Shown in pieces: positions 9,288-20,100 of a DNA stretch of 64,000 nt (within the stretch, counting starts at the first letter, position 1; each line of letters starts with the position of its first letter). This stretch comes from Acidobacteriota bacterium (GTDB lineage: Bacteria > Acidobacteriota > Terriglobia > Terriglobales > Acidobacteriaceae), in NCBI GenBank assembly GCA_021813745.1, contig JAKAJO010000098.1, positions 1 through 64,000 on the forward strand, read 5' to 3'. The notes under the pieces are model-generated. The model was not told the origin of the DNA and did not search any database. It worked only from the letters and a program-made list of their open reading frames with translations. A program made the position numbers and the translations under genes.

Positions 9288-9326
9288 AGCGGAGTGACGA
9301 ATCACTTGCAGGAAAGTCACTCCGCT
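9288..9326. terminator. Bidirectional hairpin between convergent genes
   Basis: A perfect 11-bp stem, AGCGGAGTGAC (9288-9298) with GTCACTCCGCT (9316-9326), and a 17-base loop, lying between the lipoprotein stop and the stop of the cysteine desulfurase on the other strand. Position fits a shared terminator; no T-tract. Confidence 0.5.
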
Positions 9327-10467
9327 ATCCTTCAACAATTCGCAACAGATCTTCAACCACGGCATCGATCTCCTCGCGAGAGGTCCCCCGGCCAAGACTG
9401 AAGCGAATTGCTCCCATGGCAGTCTTCTCCGGAATGCCCATCGCACGCAGGACGGGTGACATTTCGACCGAACCGCAGTGACAGGCTGACCCGGTGGAGG
9501 CGGCAATCCTCGGCATCCGGCTCAGAAGTTCCGCACCAACCTTTTCAACGAAGCCGACATTTAGCGTGTTGGGCAGGCGCTCCTTCACGTGGCCGATCAA
9601 CACGACGCGGTCTCCAAACGTGGAGCAGAGACGGTTCCAAAAGTGGTCCCGCAGAATCCTGACAGATTCCATTCCGACCCACTTTGCTGCCAGGTCGCAG
9701 GCTACGCCCAGGGCCGTGTTCAATAACACATTCTCGGTTCCGGCTCGCCGGCCGTTCTCGTGGCCAGCGCCGTGGATCAGGGGCTCAAGGGAAACACCCT
9801 CACGAATGTAGAGTGCGCCGACTCCCTTGGGGGCATACAGCTTGTGGCCGGCCACGGAAAGCAAATCGACGCCCAACTCTGTAACGTTGCAGGCAATCTT
9901 GCCGATGGACTGGGCGGCGTCGGTGTGCAGCAGGATTCCCGTGCCGCGCACGATCTCGGCAAGCTCCGCAATCGGTTGAATGGTACCCACTTCGTTGTTC
10001 GCATGCATCACCGAGATCAGAACGGTTTCAGGCCGCAACGCCCGACGGACATCCTCTGGATCGACGCGCCCAGAGGCATCGACCGGCAAGTAGGTGACGT
10101 GTGCGCCCAGTTTCTCCAGGAAGCGGCACGGATTGATTAAGGCGGGATGTTCGATCTGCGTCGTGACGATGTGTGCGTCGCGCCGGTTTGCAGCGTAGTA
10201 CACCCCTTTGAGCGCGTGATTGTTGGCTTCACTGCCGCCGCTTGTAAAAACGACCTCGCTCGGTTTGCTTCCTAGCAATCGTGCGACTTGGGCCCGCGCA
10301 TTTTCGATGGCATCCTTTGCCGGCCGGCCTGCCCAATGGCTGCTCGAAGGATTCCCGTAAGGCTCAGCCAGCATCTCAGCCATTGCCGTGCGGACTTCAG
10401 GCGCAATCGGTGTGCTGGCATTGAAGTCGAGATAGATATGTCCCGGGTTGGGGCTCATAAGTTTCAT
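9325..10467 (-). CDS. Cysteine desulfurase (NifS/IscS type), copy 1
   Basis: A 380-residue PLP enzyme that removes sulfur (or selenium) from cysteine (selenocysteine), forming an enzyme persulfide. Seen: IYLDFNASTPIAPEV, TSGGSEANNHALKG, IEHPA, MHANNEVGTIQP, the PLP lysine in SVAGHKLYAPKG, AGTENV, and the active Cys in STGSACHCG. Full length for the family. Its start overlaps the stop of the truncated PAP2-like gene upstream by four bases, so translation may be coupled. By eye about 75 % identical to the second copy at 45701, which sits in a sulfur-gene context. No IscU or SufE partner lies beside it. Confidence 0.93.
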   Translation of the reverse strand: MKLMSPNPGHIYLDFNASTPIAPEVRTAMAEMLAEPYGNPSSSHWAGRPAKDAIENARAQVARLLGSKPSEVVFTSGGSEANNHALKGVYYAANRRDAHIVTTQIEHPALINPCRFLEKLGAHVTYLPVDASGRVDPEDVRRALRPETVLISVMHANNEVGTIQPIAELAEIVRGTGILLHTDAAQSIGKIACNVTELGVDLLSVAGHKLYAPKGVGALYIREGVSLEPLIHGAGHENGRRAGTENVLLNTALGVACDLAAKWVGMESVRILRDHFWNRLCSTFGDRVVLIGHVKERLPNTLNVGFVEKVGAELLSRMPRIAASTGSACHCGSVEMSPVLRAMGIPEKTAMGAIRFSLGRGTSREEIDAVVEDLLRIVEG

Positions 10468-10946
10468 ACCTTGTCTGCACGAACGGTCAGGAATGCGGCG
10501 CCGAAGGTCCCTTCGGCGGCCTCCGCATTTGTGTCATACGCGAAAGCCAGCCCAGTCGCCGCGCCCAAGGGCGCAATCCAGTATGCATCCTTCGTCCGGA
10601 CTCGAAGTGGGCTGGTAAAAATGCCTTTATCATCTTCTGCAAGATCCTTGATACACCGGCCAATATGCATGATCCCGCAAATCGTCTCGTCTTTCCCATT
10701 GCCGGCGGAGTTTACCGTCTTGGATCTTGGTGATGCTGCAGGATCGTGTTCAAAGTCAGTTTGAGGAGCAGAGATACTCGCGACTGCGTGCGCAAGCGGA
10801 GAATCCGGCAAGTTGGCAGCGTTTTGTGCTCCGGCGCTGCGAGTCAGAAGACTGCAAAACGCAATTGCCGAAATACCGGCAAGCTTGCAGGTGGTGCGAA
10901 TGGGACAGCAGTGAATCATAGGTGACGAGTGGCGGGATTGCTTCAT
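10464..10946 (-). pseudogene. Truncated PAP2-phosphatase-like gene
   Basis: A 160-codon remnant. It has a signal-like N-terminus (CKLAGISAIAFCSLLTRSAGAQ), then a segment (DDKGIFTSPLRVRTKDAYWIAPLGAATGLAFAYDTNAE) that matches the pre-domain of acidobacterial membrane PAP2 phosphatases, where a TSP-loop is followed by the first helix and an Asp. The catalytic PAP2 motifs expected about 100 residues later are missing. The frame instead ends after AFLTVRADKV, overlapping the desulfurase start. It appears cut by the rearrangement that placed the desulfurase here. The frame continues upstream to 11129 but without family-like sequence. Confidence 0.5.
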
Positions 10947-10989
10947 TCTTAACTCCAGTCTTGTTGCGTAGACCGCGCGATGAATTTGA

Positions 10990-12339
10990 TCAGTGCGCGG
11001 GCGAAGCCATCGGCAATCCGAGCACAGTGGACAATGTGGACCGTGCATTCTCCAGTGATGCCCGCAGTCGGATTTCTTCGCTCTGTTTAGCCAAAAAGTT
11101 CGATTGCGCCGATACGTACAGCCCGGCATTGAGGTAGTTCTGGTGCAGGCTTTGTTCCGCTGCAGCTGCAGTATTCTTTAGCTCGGGCAATTGTGCATCG
11201 AGGTCCTTGAGTTGTGCATTCATGATCTCGGTCGCCTTCCAGATTTCGTCCGCCTGGCTGGCCGCAGCATCCAATTGAGCCTGAAACTGTTGTCGGAGCA
11301 TGTCGCGGGTCGCACGTTGTATGGCGATCTGACCCCGGTTGCGATTGAAGAGCGGCAACGTCAGTGTCACCTCCGGACCGACTGCATTCACTCCTTCCAC
11401 AGGGTCCCGTTCTAAGTCGACGCCCGCGCTCAACGAGGGGAACTGGGAAAGAATCGCTCGGCGCAGGTTCTCTTCCTGGCTTTGATAGCCCGCCTGGAGC
11501 GCCAACAGATCGACCCGTCTGTGAGGAAGGTCGGAAACAGCTTCCTCCAGTCTCGCGCGCGTCAAGGGTTGAAGTTGCGCTTGGCCGACCAGATGGAGCT
11601 CTGCATTCGGATCGAGCCCAACCAATGCATTCAGTGCATGCTGCGTGAGATTTTTATCGATTTGAACCTGCCGGAGAGCCGCATCCGCGTCGCTCACTAG
11701 GATCAGGTCGGAGGCGACGGTGGTAGAGGTTTCATCGCCGCGTTCCATGGCAGCCTGGGCCCGATGATAATTTTCGGCGAGGAGCGACTGGTTCGCTTTG
11801 AGGACCCCGAGCAGGCGATGGTCGCTCTGCGCCTGGATGAACAGTTCGCGGGCTCTTTCCGCAACCTGAATTTCCTGCCACAAAATATTGAGATGGACTT
11901 GGGTCTGCGTCGCTTTGGCCGCTGCTTTGGCCGCGCCTCGGGTCAGGATTGCCTGGATGTCCTGGTTGAGGCTGAGCACGCCGCCGTAATTCAGAGCCGA
12001 CGTGGCGAAGCTTGCGCCAAATTGCGGGTCCGGGAGTAAGCCAGCTTCAAGGAGTTGCGCTCGGGCAACATTCGCCTGCAGACGTGCCGCTTTTAAATCG
12101 GGATTGTTGAGGACGGCGAGCGTCATCACGGCCGTAACATCGAGTCCCTCAGGCGAGATGGTGTGGGGCTCCAGCCCGGGTACGTCAAACTGGGTGGCGG
12201 GAACCGTGAGTTCGACCGTGTTGGTCAAATCCGGCGCGGTCGGCAAAGGGTGAGGCTTGTAAGTTGCACAGCCATTGATTGCAAAGATGATCAAAATGGC
12301 AGTCGAAAGTTTCAGCGGGATTGGAATTTGCGCCTTCAC
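10990..12339 (-). CDS. Outer-membrane efflux protein (TolC/CzcC family)
   Basis: A 449-residue outer-membrane channel subunit of a tripartite RND pump. The lipoprotein-like N-terminus (STAILIIFAINGCATY; lipobox INGC) is followed by two OEP repeats. The first is around ALNNPDLKAARLQANVARAQLLEAGLLPDPQ; the second has GVDLERDPVEGVNAVGPEVTLTLPLFNRNRGQIA, the usual signature. GTG at 12339 is preferred because it overlaps the pump stop codon as GTGA, implying coupling; the open frame runs further upstream inside the pump gene. Confidence 0.9.
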   Translation of the reverse strand: MKAQIPIPLKLSTAILIIFAINGCATYKPHPLPTAPDLTNTVELTVPATQFDVPGLEPHTISPEGLDVTAVMTLAVLNNPDLKAARLQANVARAQLLEAGLLPDPQFGASFATSALNYGGVLSLNQDIQAILTRGAAKAAAKATQTQVHLNILWQEIQVAERARELFIQAQSDHRLLGVLKANQSLLAENYHRAQAAMERGDETSTTVASDLILVSDADAALRQVQIDKNLTQHALNALVGLDPNAELHLVGQAQLQPLTRARLEEAVSDLPHRRVDLLALQAGYQSQEENLRRAILSQFPSLSAGVDLERDPVEGVNAVGPEVTLTLPLFNRNRGQIAIQRATRDMLRQQFQAQLDAAASQADEIWKATEIMNAQLKDLDAQLPELKNTAAAAEQSLHQNYLNAGLYVSAQSNFLAKQSEEIRLRASLENARSTLSTVLGLPMASPAH

Positions 12340-15300
12340 GCCTGGCCCTCCCTTGCGATTTGCCGGCGACGCATATGCAGATAGAGTGCAGGCAGAAGAT
12401 TGGTACTGAGGAGAGCGCTCCATAGAATCCCACCAAGAATCACGGCGGCAAGGCCTTGTTCGGGCGCTGCGCCCTGCCCCCAGCCGAGTGCCGTCGGCAA
12501 CATTCCGAGAATGGCAGTCAACGTGGTGAGTGCGATTGGGCGGAAGCGCACATGCACGGCTTCCTTTACCGCTTCCTCAGGAGCCATCCCCTCGGCTTCA
12601 TTGCGTCGCGTGCGATAGAGCAGCACGATCCCGTGATTCAGACCAATTCCCACTAGTGTGAGAAAAGCCACCAGGCTAATCGCGTTCAATCCAACTCCGC
12701 TGATCAAGAGCGCTAAAGCGCCGCCGGTGAAAGCGAGGGGAATTTGGAGTAATAACAGCCCGGGCACGAGCATCCCATCGAACTGCAAAATCATAATGGC
12801 GATCATCAAGAGAAACGCCGCCACAACGGCAGCGGCCAGTCCCAGCACGGCGCTTTCAAGTTGTGGATAGAGGCCGCCAAATTGATACCGGTAGCCAGGA
12901 GGCATCTGGAGTCCGGCAAGCGCCTTGCGCGCAGACGAGATGGTGCTACCCAGTGGACCTGTGGGAGTGGCAAGGATCTCGAGCGAGCGCGCTCCATCGA
13001 TATGGCGGATCTGATTCGGCGTGGGAACCATCCGGATATCCGCGAGTTGCCCCAAGGGCGTCCATCCGTCGGTCCGGATCGGCAAACGCGACAGATTGCC
13101 GATGGACTGATCGGGAGCGCCGGCCATCCGAACGTACAGAGCAAGCGGCACATTGCCTTCCGGCACTTCGGCAACAATCTCGCCGTTGAGAAGCGGTTGA
13201 ATCTGGCTGTAGAGGTCTGCTGGAGTCATGTGGCGAGCAGCAAGTTCTGTGATTCTCGGCGTAATCTGCAATTCCGTGATGAGATAGCCGTCGTTATTGA
13301 AGATTCCGGTGAGTGCGGGAATTGGGCGTAGCCGTTGAACCAATTCCTGACTCAGATTGCGCAATCCATCGATGTCGCTGCCAAAGACGTCGATGACGAA
13401 CGGCTGCGGCAGACCGGACAAACTTTCGCCAACTCGTTCGATGGTCGGCGTATCAATCGAAGTCTGCACGGCTTGCGTTTTAGTCTCTTTGAGAATCCGA
13501 TTGCTAATCTGATCGAGGCTGTTCATATTGACGTTTGGTTTGATGGTGATCTGAATCTCGCCTGCATAAGCCGGCTCGGTGTAAGTGCCGCTGGAGGAAG
13601 AGCCGACGCGGGCGAACACGTGAGCCACGGCGGGGTCTGCCTCGATGCGCTGGGTCATTTTCATGACGACGCGTTCGGTTTCGAGCAATGAAGATCCAGG
13701 AGGGAGGGTGAAGCTTTCGAGAAGCACGCCCTCGTTTGGTAATGGCAGAAAATTTATGGGCACCAGCAGCAATCCTGCCAGGCTGCCCACCAACAGCAAT
13801 ACGCAGGCGGCAAGACTGAGTTTCGGGTGTTTTGCGACGAGGTTGAATAGACGCTCATTTTGCGTGCGTAGATAATTGAGCGCCCGGCCTGCCGATGTTT
13901 GCTTGGTGCGAGCTTTGGCCTTGAGGAATCCCAGACTGATGGGAATAAGGCTGATCGAGATCAACAGCGACGCCAGCAACGACATCGTCATCGCGAGCGC
14001 AAACGGAATGAAGAAGAGCCCCGCGAGTCCTCCAACAAACAGCAATGGAATGAATACCGAGACCGTGGTAAGGGTTCCTGTAATGTCGGGGCCGACAATA
14101 TCGCGAAGGCCTCGCATCACACCAGCCCATTGCTCGTCGCCTTGTTCCCAGCGGTGATAGATGCTTTCGAGAACAATGATCCCGTCATCGCTCAGCAAGC
14201 CTACCGCAATGGTCAGCGCTCCGAGGGTCATCAGGTTTAGGCTCTGGCCGGCGGCATAGAGTGAAGCGATTCCGAGCAGCACCGAGAGTGGAATACTGAA
14301 GGCCAGAATCCAGATGCCGCGTCCTCCGCCCAGAACGCACACCAGAACGCCGATGGCGAGTACGCCGCCGATGACCAGGTTCCTCCCCAAGTCGGCGCCG
14401 ACGATATGGACCAGATGCCCCTGGTCGTAGATGCTGACCCACTTGACTCCGGCGGGCAGTTGCTTCAGCGTGTCTGTTAGCGTCCGTTGCACGCTCTCGC
14501 TGACCGGTATCGTGGAAGCCCCCGGCTGCTTGAAAACGACTAATGCTACGCTTGGCCGGCTATCCAGGAGGGCAGCATTAAGCGTTGGCACGGCTCCGCG
14601 AACAATGCGCGCCAGTTCGTGCAGCGGAATCGGTCCGTTGGCGCTGGGAACCGGAATTTGTTCTAAATCCTTAATGTGCGACGGTAGGCTGCGCACTTCG
14701 ATGAAGAGGTCTTGATGCCCCTGGGTGACATAGCCTCCGGGCTGCAACACCACGGCTTGTTGCAGTGCAGAGACCAGCGAGGCAATCGGGACGCCATACC
14801 GGTACATGGCGGCAAGATCCGGCTGAACCCATAGCGCCTCCTGGCCGGCTCCATAGATTTCAACGCGATAGATGCCGGGCAAAGCGCGCAGTGCTGGTAC
14901 CACATTCGCGCGGACGGCGCGTTGTACCTCGGCCGGGTCATCCGCAGCCGGTATGTCAAGGCTATAATCAGCAACTTCATTGATCGCGGCTCCCATAACT
15001 TCAGCGAAGGGCTGAACCGAAGGCGGGATCTCGCCGCGGGCGCGGTCAATGGCTCCGTTGACCGCCATCAAATCTTGCTCGGGATCGGTGCCTTCGCGAA
15101 ACCGGATATCCGTTTCGACCAGGCCACTTCCCATGCTGGAGCGCACGTCCACGAGATTGGGCAAAGCCTGAATCTCGCCTTCGAGCGGCCAGGTGATCTG
15201 CGATTCCATCTCCACCGCAGTCGCTCCCGGCTCATGGCTGATGACGCTGATCGCGGGAAAATTGAAACGGGGCAGCACCTCGACCGGAATCTTCCAGTAT

Positions 15301-15392
15301 GCGTAGAGCCCATAGAAGATCAGAAAGCCATAGAAAAGCGCCCATAGCAGCGGCTGCATCAACAAACGACGAAAAGTAGTGTTTTCTGCCAT
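12336..15392 (-). CDS. RND efflux transporter
   Basis: A 1018-residue inner-membrane RND pump, full length. Twelve membrane segments are distributed as in AcrB/CusA, with a first periplasmic loop (VLPRFNFPAISVISHEPGATAVEMESQITWPLE) and TM4 bearing LLSDDGIIVLESIYHRWEQG, in place of the VDDAIVVVEN of drug pumps or the VDGAIVMIEN of the metal pump at the window start. So it belongs to a different, poorly characterised RND subgroup; substrate unknown. ATG 15392 is chosen; TTG 15401 would overlap the adaptor stop as TTGA. Middle gene of the operon adaptor-pump-outer membrane channel. Confidence 0.9.
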   Translation of the reverse strand: MAENTTFRRLLMQPLLWALFYGFLIFYGLYAYWKIPVEVLPRFNFPAISVISHEPGATAVEMESQITWPLEGEIQALPNLVDVRSSMGSGLVETDIRFREGTDPEQDLMAVNGAIDRARGEIPPSVQPFAEVMGAAINEVADYSLDIPAADDPAEVQRAVRANVVPALRALPGIYRVEIYGAGQEALWVQPDLAAMYRYGVPIASLVSALQQAVVLQPGGYVTQGHQDLFIEVRSLPSHIKDLEQIPVPSANGPIPLHELARIVRGAVPTLNAALLDSRPSVALVVFKQPGASTIPVSESVQRTLTDTLKQLPAGVKWVSIYDQGHLVHIVGADLGRNLVIGGVLAIGVLVCVLGGGRGIWILAFSIPLSVLLGIASLYAAGQSLNLMTLGALTIAVGLLSDDGIIVLESIYHRWEQGDEQWAGVMRGLRDIVGPDITGTLTTVSVFIPLLFVGGLAGLFFIPFALAMTMSLLASLLISISLIPISLGFLKAKARTKQTSAGRALNYLRTQNERLFNLVAKHPKLSLAACVLLLVGSLAGLLLVPINFLPLPNEGVLLESFTLPPGSSLLETERVVMKMTQRIEADPAVAHVFARVGSSSSGTYTEPAYAGEIQITIKPNVNMNSLDQISNRILKETKTQAVQTSIDTPTIERVGESLSGLPQPFVIDVFGSDIDGLRNLSQELVQRLRPIPALTGIFNNDGYLITELQITPRITELAARHMTPADLYSQIQPLLNGEIVAEVPEGNVPLALYVRMAGAPDQSIGNLSRLPIRTDGWTPLGQLADIRMVPTPNQIRHIDGARSLEILATPTGPLGSTISSARKALAGLQMPPGYRYQFGGLYPQLESAVLGLAAAVVAAFLLMIAIMILQFDGMLVPGLLLLQIPLAFTGGALALLISGVGLNAISLVAFLTLVGIGLNHGIVLLYRTRRNEAEGMAPEEAVKEAVHVRFRPIALTTLTAILGMLPTALGWGQGAAPEQGLAAVILGGILWSALLSTNLLPALYLHMRRRQIAREGQA

Positions 15393-15397
15393 GGCCC

Positions 15398-16483
15398 TCA
15401 ATCCGGAATCTGAAACTGTTCGGCGACACTTGCGTGGAAGAGCAAGTAAGCGTTATTGACCATGACCTTTGTCCCGGATGCAAGTCCACTCACAATGAAG
15501 GTGTCCCAACCTTGCGTGGGTCCGGGGACCACCTCCTGTGCCCGATCTCCCGTCGCGGAATGGATCATTACCCACCACCTGCCCTGATTCAGAATCAGAG
15601 CTCGAGTTGGGACTGCAACCATTTGGCGTGGCGGCAGGTCGAGAGCGATCATGCCAGCCTCGCCGCTGATCCAGAAGTGCTTGGAATTAAGGGCTTCCAA
15701 AGCGATCGATTCGCCGCCACCTGCCGTGAGCGTCCCGGGAATAGAAACAACCCTGACCTTCACCGGAACGCCTCCATCCGCCGGTTGAAACTGGCCTATC
15801 ATTCCCGCGCGAATTGCCGCCAGATCTGCGCCGTAATAATTGGCGACGAGCCAAAGTCCATTCGCCGGCTGAATCGTCAAGACTGGCTGACCGGCGCTGA
15901 CCAGTGCGCCATCGGCGCTGTTGAGTTGGAGCACGATGCCATCCGCCGGAGAAGAGACAGTCATCAACTGGCGAACTGTTTTGAGCCGAGACTGCGCGTT
16001 CACGAGACCGCTCCGGGCCTGTGCTTCCGCGCTTTCGGCCTGTTGCACTGCCTGGCGGGTAGTCAGGTGCGAAGGAAGTTGTTGCCACGCGATATCCAGC
16101 GATTTTCGTGCCGCATCGAGTTGCGATTGCGCGCTGCGCACATCGGCTTCACCCTGCACCACGAGGGAATCGATGGCAGGTCCGCTCATATGTGCCAAAC
16201 TTTGTCCGGCCCGCACGTGCGTACCGGGCCGAACCTGCAAACCGGTCACCACACCGGCCTCGGCCGCGCTCACCGGAACAATGACGACGGGCGCAACCTG
16301 GCCGTACGCAACCAACTGAGATTTTTCCTGGCGGCTTTGGACGGTGACAACGTCCGCGTCGGAGGTCTGTCCGACGACGGTTGAAACACCGACGATAAAC
16401 AAGAAGGCGACGGCAGCCAAAACGGCGCCTGAAGGGGAAACGAGCGATGGCTCGCCCTTAGCAGAGCAAGAAATTGACCTCAT
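15398..16483 (-). CDS. RND periplasmic adaptor (membrane fusion protein)
   Basis: A 361-residue membrane-fusion protein linking the RND pump to its outer-membrane channel. One N-terminal hydrophobic anchor (VLAAVAFLFIVGVSTVVG) is followed by a lipoyl half-motif (VSAAEAGVVTGLQVRPGTHVRAGQSLA), an alpha-hairpin of about 80 residues, the second lipoyl half (SSPADGIVLQLNSADGALVSAGQPV), and beta-barrel and membrane-proximal domains (VPTRALILNQGRWWVMI). Start ATG 16483 is chosen over 16525 to place the anchor normally. First pump gene of the operon; the pump starts five bases after its stop. Confidence 0.88.
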   Translation of the reverse strand: MRSISCSAKGEPSLVSPSGAVLAAVAFLFIVGVSTVVGQTSDADVVTVQSRQEKSQLVAYGQVAPVVIVPVSAAEAGVVTGLQVRPGTHVRAGQSLAHMSGPAIDSLVVQGEADVRSAQSQLDAARKSLDIAWQQLPSHLTTRQAVQQAESAEAQARSGLVNAQSRLKTVRQLMTVSSPADGIVLQLNSADGALVSAGQPVLTIQPANGLWLVANYYGADLAAIRAGMIGQFQPADGGVPVKVRVVSIPGTLTAGGGESIALEALNSKHFWISGEAGMIALDLPPRQMVAVPTRALILNQGRWWVMIHSATGDRAQEVVPGPTQGWDTFIVSGLASGTKVMVNNAYLLFHASVAEQFQIPD

Positions 16484-16568
16484 GAGAACTCCCGCAAGTC
16501 GTAGTTCGAAGAGATAAGCGCGCAACTGCGTGCACGCACACGAACGCGAGCGAGGTACAGCGGGAGTT

Positions 16569-16913
16569 CTAGATGCGGAGGGAGGTGAAACTTAAAGGAG
16601 GTGAGAAAAGCAACAACAAATAGTCGGTTCCATAAGAATGCGGCTGGGCGGGAGGCGAGACACCCAGTAAGAGCCGCGCGACAAGCGAGAAGAAAATCCT
16701 GGCCAGCTTGACGATCAGCAACGCCAAAAGGACGCACAACGCGATGCACATGCCGATCACAATGAACATGAATTCGGAGTCATGTCCAATGTCGGCAATG
16801 TTGTCCCACCGATCCAAAAGCTCGCACATCTGCGAAACCGCTATCAGGAGGATGGCGGCAACCGAGACGAGGGTGTGGAACCGGCGGTTCACGTGTTCAT
16901 GGTAACACCGCAT
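16569..16913 (-). CDS. Small membrane protein upstream of RND operon
   Basis: A 114-residue protein of unknown function with two predicted transmembrane helices (LVSVAAILLIAVSQMCELL and FMFIVIGMCIALCVLLALLIVKL) separated by an acidic loop DRWDNIADIGHDSE. The C-terminus is Pro/Leu-rich. It is co-directional with, and 85 bases ahead of, the adaptor gene, so probably the first gene of the efflux operon. The regular composition and helix layout argue for a real gene. No family recognised. Confidence 0.55.
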   Translation of the reverse strand: MRCYHEHVNRRFHTLVSVAAILLIAVSQMCELLDRWDNIADIGHDSEFMFIVIGMCIALCVLLALLIVKLARIFFSLVARLLLGVSPPAQPHSYGTDYLLLLFSPPLSFTSLRI

Positions 16914-16942
16914 CGCAGCAGGGGCTCCGCCATACTAGAACA

Positions 16943-16970
16943 GCCGATTATCTGGATTAGGCTAATCGGC
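16943..16970. promoter_or_regulatory. Dyad ahead of the RND operon
   Basis: GCCGATTA (16943-16950) and its exact complement TAATCGGC (16963-16970) with a 12-base spacer, 30 bases upstream of the first gene of the minus-strand efflux operon. Candidate operator; regulator unknown. Confidence 0.35.
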
Positions 16971-17101
16971 GCAGGGAGTCCCGGCAAATTTCTCTTCAGC
17001 TGCGTATGACGAACGCGCAAATGGTCCGGAAGCTGCTGCACCAGAAGACATGACCTGACTTGGACGATGTCAAGCTGGTGCTAACAGCGGGATAAACACT
17101 G

Positions 17102-20100
17102 TTACCAGGTGCGGCCAACGTACACGTCGAAGGTACGCAGAACGCCGTTTAGGTTCGGATTCCAATGGTCCGCGTAGCTACCGTAGTGGAACACTACGCC
17201 GGCCTCCACCTTGTGCGGGAAGACGTAGTAAGCTTTTCCATCTCCCAGCCACTGCGGCACCTTGACTTCAGATATCTTGGTTGAGCTGAGAGCGAGATTG
17301 TCGAGTGCGGACTGGAACCCTACTGGATCGAAGACTCCCTGCTGGATCAAGGACGCGTTGCCAACCGATGCGGCGTCGTTCGGGTTAAGATCCGGGCGGT
17401 AGCCACTGTTCGAGGCGTTGTGAGTGAAGCGCAGATCCAGGCCGAAGCGATCCTTAACCAAGTAGCTCGAATTGCCCCATACGACCTGGCTAAGCTGTTT
17501 GTACGGAACAAGAGGTTCGTCAACCACGTAATTGACCGAGCTGTCATTCTGGAAGGCCATGTAGGTATTCAAATTGTCCTGCTGATATGAATACCCGAGA
17601 CCGAGATTCCATGCCGGCACAGGGCGAATCTCGGCGCTGGCCGCATCAGTGTAGAACCGATCGCGCCGCTGGAAATTCGCGGGCAATCCTGCGATATCTT
17701 CGCCAAAACCGACATTGGACGGGTCAGTGGGCGTATTTGGAAGCGCCGGAGACGGGAACGTGTTCTGCACATCGATGCTGGTATCGTTCGAGAAGGTCAG
17801 CCACGGCTTCGGGGTCAGCCATACGCTGGCGAACATGCGGTTGTCGTTTCCGGGAACAATCAGGAAGCCAGGATGATCGGTTCCCGTCCACTCGTATCCT
17901 GCGCGTGCATTCCACAGCCCGCTGCGATAGCGAACTTCGAGGCCCGCCGTGTGACTGGTTGAGGAAGGAATGATCGTCTGCAGATCGGTATTGTCGAAGG
18001 AGTAGATCTGCGGCCATAACGATGCATTCGAGCGCGTAATGCCGCTGCGCCTATAGCGAGTCTCTACGCTAAATCCGGCGGGAAGCTCGAACTCTGCTTG
18101 CAGTCCTTCCCAGTGGCGGTGATAGGAGACGTTGCCATAGAGCGTGTAGTACGGTGTAAAGCCGTTGATCATGTTCTGCTGATGGTAATCCGCGGTCAGG
18201 CGTACGACACGCTGCGGCGTCCAACTCACGGTTTCGTCCGTGTCAAACCAGTTCTGCGGATTGCGCGTGAAGGTGTTGCGCAGCCGCGTATAGGTGACCT
18301 GGCCATTCGCGACGAGCGTTGAAGAAGGCGTCAAATTCATCGTCAGGGTATCCGCCGAGAATTGGCTCGGAGACGGGATATCGAGGTAGTAGTTTCCGGC
18401 AGGAACATCCTGTGGCGCAGGACCAGAGGGAGGTAGATTCACCGTCGAAAATCCTTCATCTTCGGGGGTAAACGGACCGGTATAGGTAGCGGTCGGGAAC
18501 TGAAGGCGGTCGTTAAAGCTGCTGAACTTGTGCTCGTATAAGAAATGCAGCAAATGCTTAACTTCGACGTCGGCCCCGCCCGCGATGTTTCGGGTCGTGT
18601 AGTTGACCCCTTGATACTGGGATGCTTGATGGCACTGTGCCCCACAAGTCGTGTTGGCGCCGCCCACATACACAGCGGGAGTAGAGTTTTCATCGAGATA
18701 GATGAGTTGCGTCAGCCCTGTTCTGGCCTGCATGTCCCCCTTGACAAACAGGTGAACCGGAAGCTTGGTGGGCTTGACCCTGACATATCCGTTCGCCAGC
18801 CGTCTCGTCACCGAGAACACCGAGTTTGCAGGAATCGTATCGGTCACTCCGCCCGGTACGCCGAAATCTGAGGACAACTGGGCAATGTAGGACGGATAGT
18901 GGTCCTGCTGCTGTGCCAGGCTGCGGACGTCAAGCAGAGCTTTCAACCTGTTACTAATGGTCAGTTGCGAGCGCAGGGAATAATCGTTGCCACTAATGAC
19001 TGTCCCGCGGGAGACGAGGGTCAGATGTTTCTGCGGCGACACGTAGGCAACCATTGATGAGGTCCCGGCCGATTGTTGCAGACTGTCGTATTCCCCGACG
19101 CGGCCCGCAAAACCGGAGACGTGGAGAAACCGGTAGGAGGCCGGAGTCATGGACCAAACTGCCGACGGATCAGAATCCGCTGCAGCGCCGTTCTCGCTAG
19201 CGATGCGGCGCAAGGAATTGATCGTTGCCGCGGTGGTCACTGCGGTCGCTGCCCCAACGCCATAGGTGGGTGTATTGGATGCACGATGGTTTGAATAGAC
19301 TGTTGCCCGCGTGGCATCGGACGGCAGGCCCCATTGTCCCTTGTCCACGAACCTGCTGCCGCCACTGGGCGTGGCGACATCGGTGCCGTGAATCGAGCTG
19401 TGGCAGTTTGTGCAGCGGTCGGTAACAGGCAGGCCAGCGCCGTTGTGGTGGCCGCTGTGGCATTGCAGACAGAGCGCAGGCTCGCTGACTGTAAGCAGGT
19501 TGGTGTTCGGCGATCCATGAGCATTGTGGCAATTCAGGCAGTTCTCCGATACCGGAGGATGCTGATAGGCAAACGGCCCCCGGTATTGCGCGTGGCAGCT
19601 CAGACACAGCTCGTTGGTGTTGGCGGTGCGAAGATTGTGGCCGGCGGTGCCTCCATGGGGATCGTGGCAGTCGGCGCAGCTCATCTTTCCTTCGCGCAGC
19701 GGGTGATGGTACGGCATACTCAACTGCGCCTTCTCCGTCTGGTGGCAGCGAAGGCAGGCATCGTTCGATACCGACCGGCGTTCGACAAGTGCGTTGGTTT
19801 CAGGAGAAACAAGGCTCACACCGCGGGCGCCGTGCTTGGCCGTAGAGAAAGCGGCGTTACCCTCACCGGCGGATTTGACTGCGTCAGCATGCACCTGATG
19901 GCAATCGATGCAGCGTACTCCGTTGGCAGCGTGCGCTCCACTGGTCCAGTGCCGGGTGTTTTCATCCTGCGCATGGCAGCTCAGGCATACTCCGTTGGCC
20001 TCGGTCGCGGATCGATGCTGGAAGGAGACGATCTTCGCAACGTCTCCTCCGCCATCAACGTGAAGGCTGCCATTGCCATGACAATCCTCGCACTGGATAC

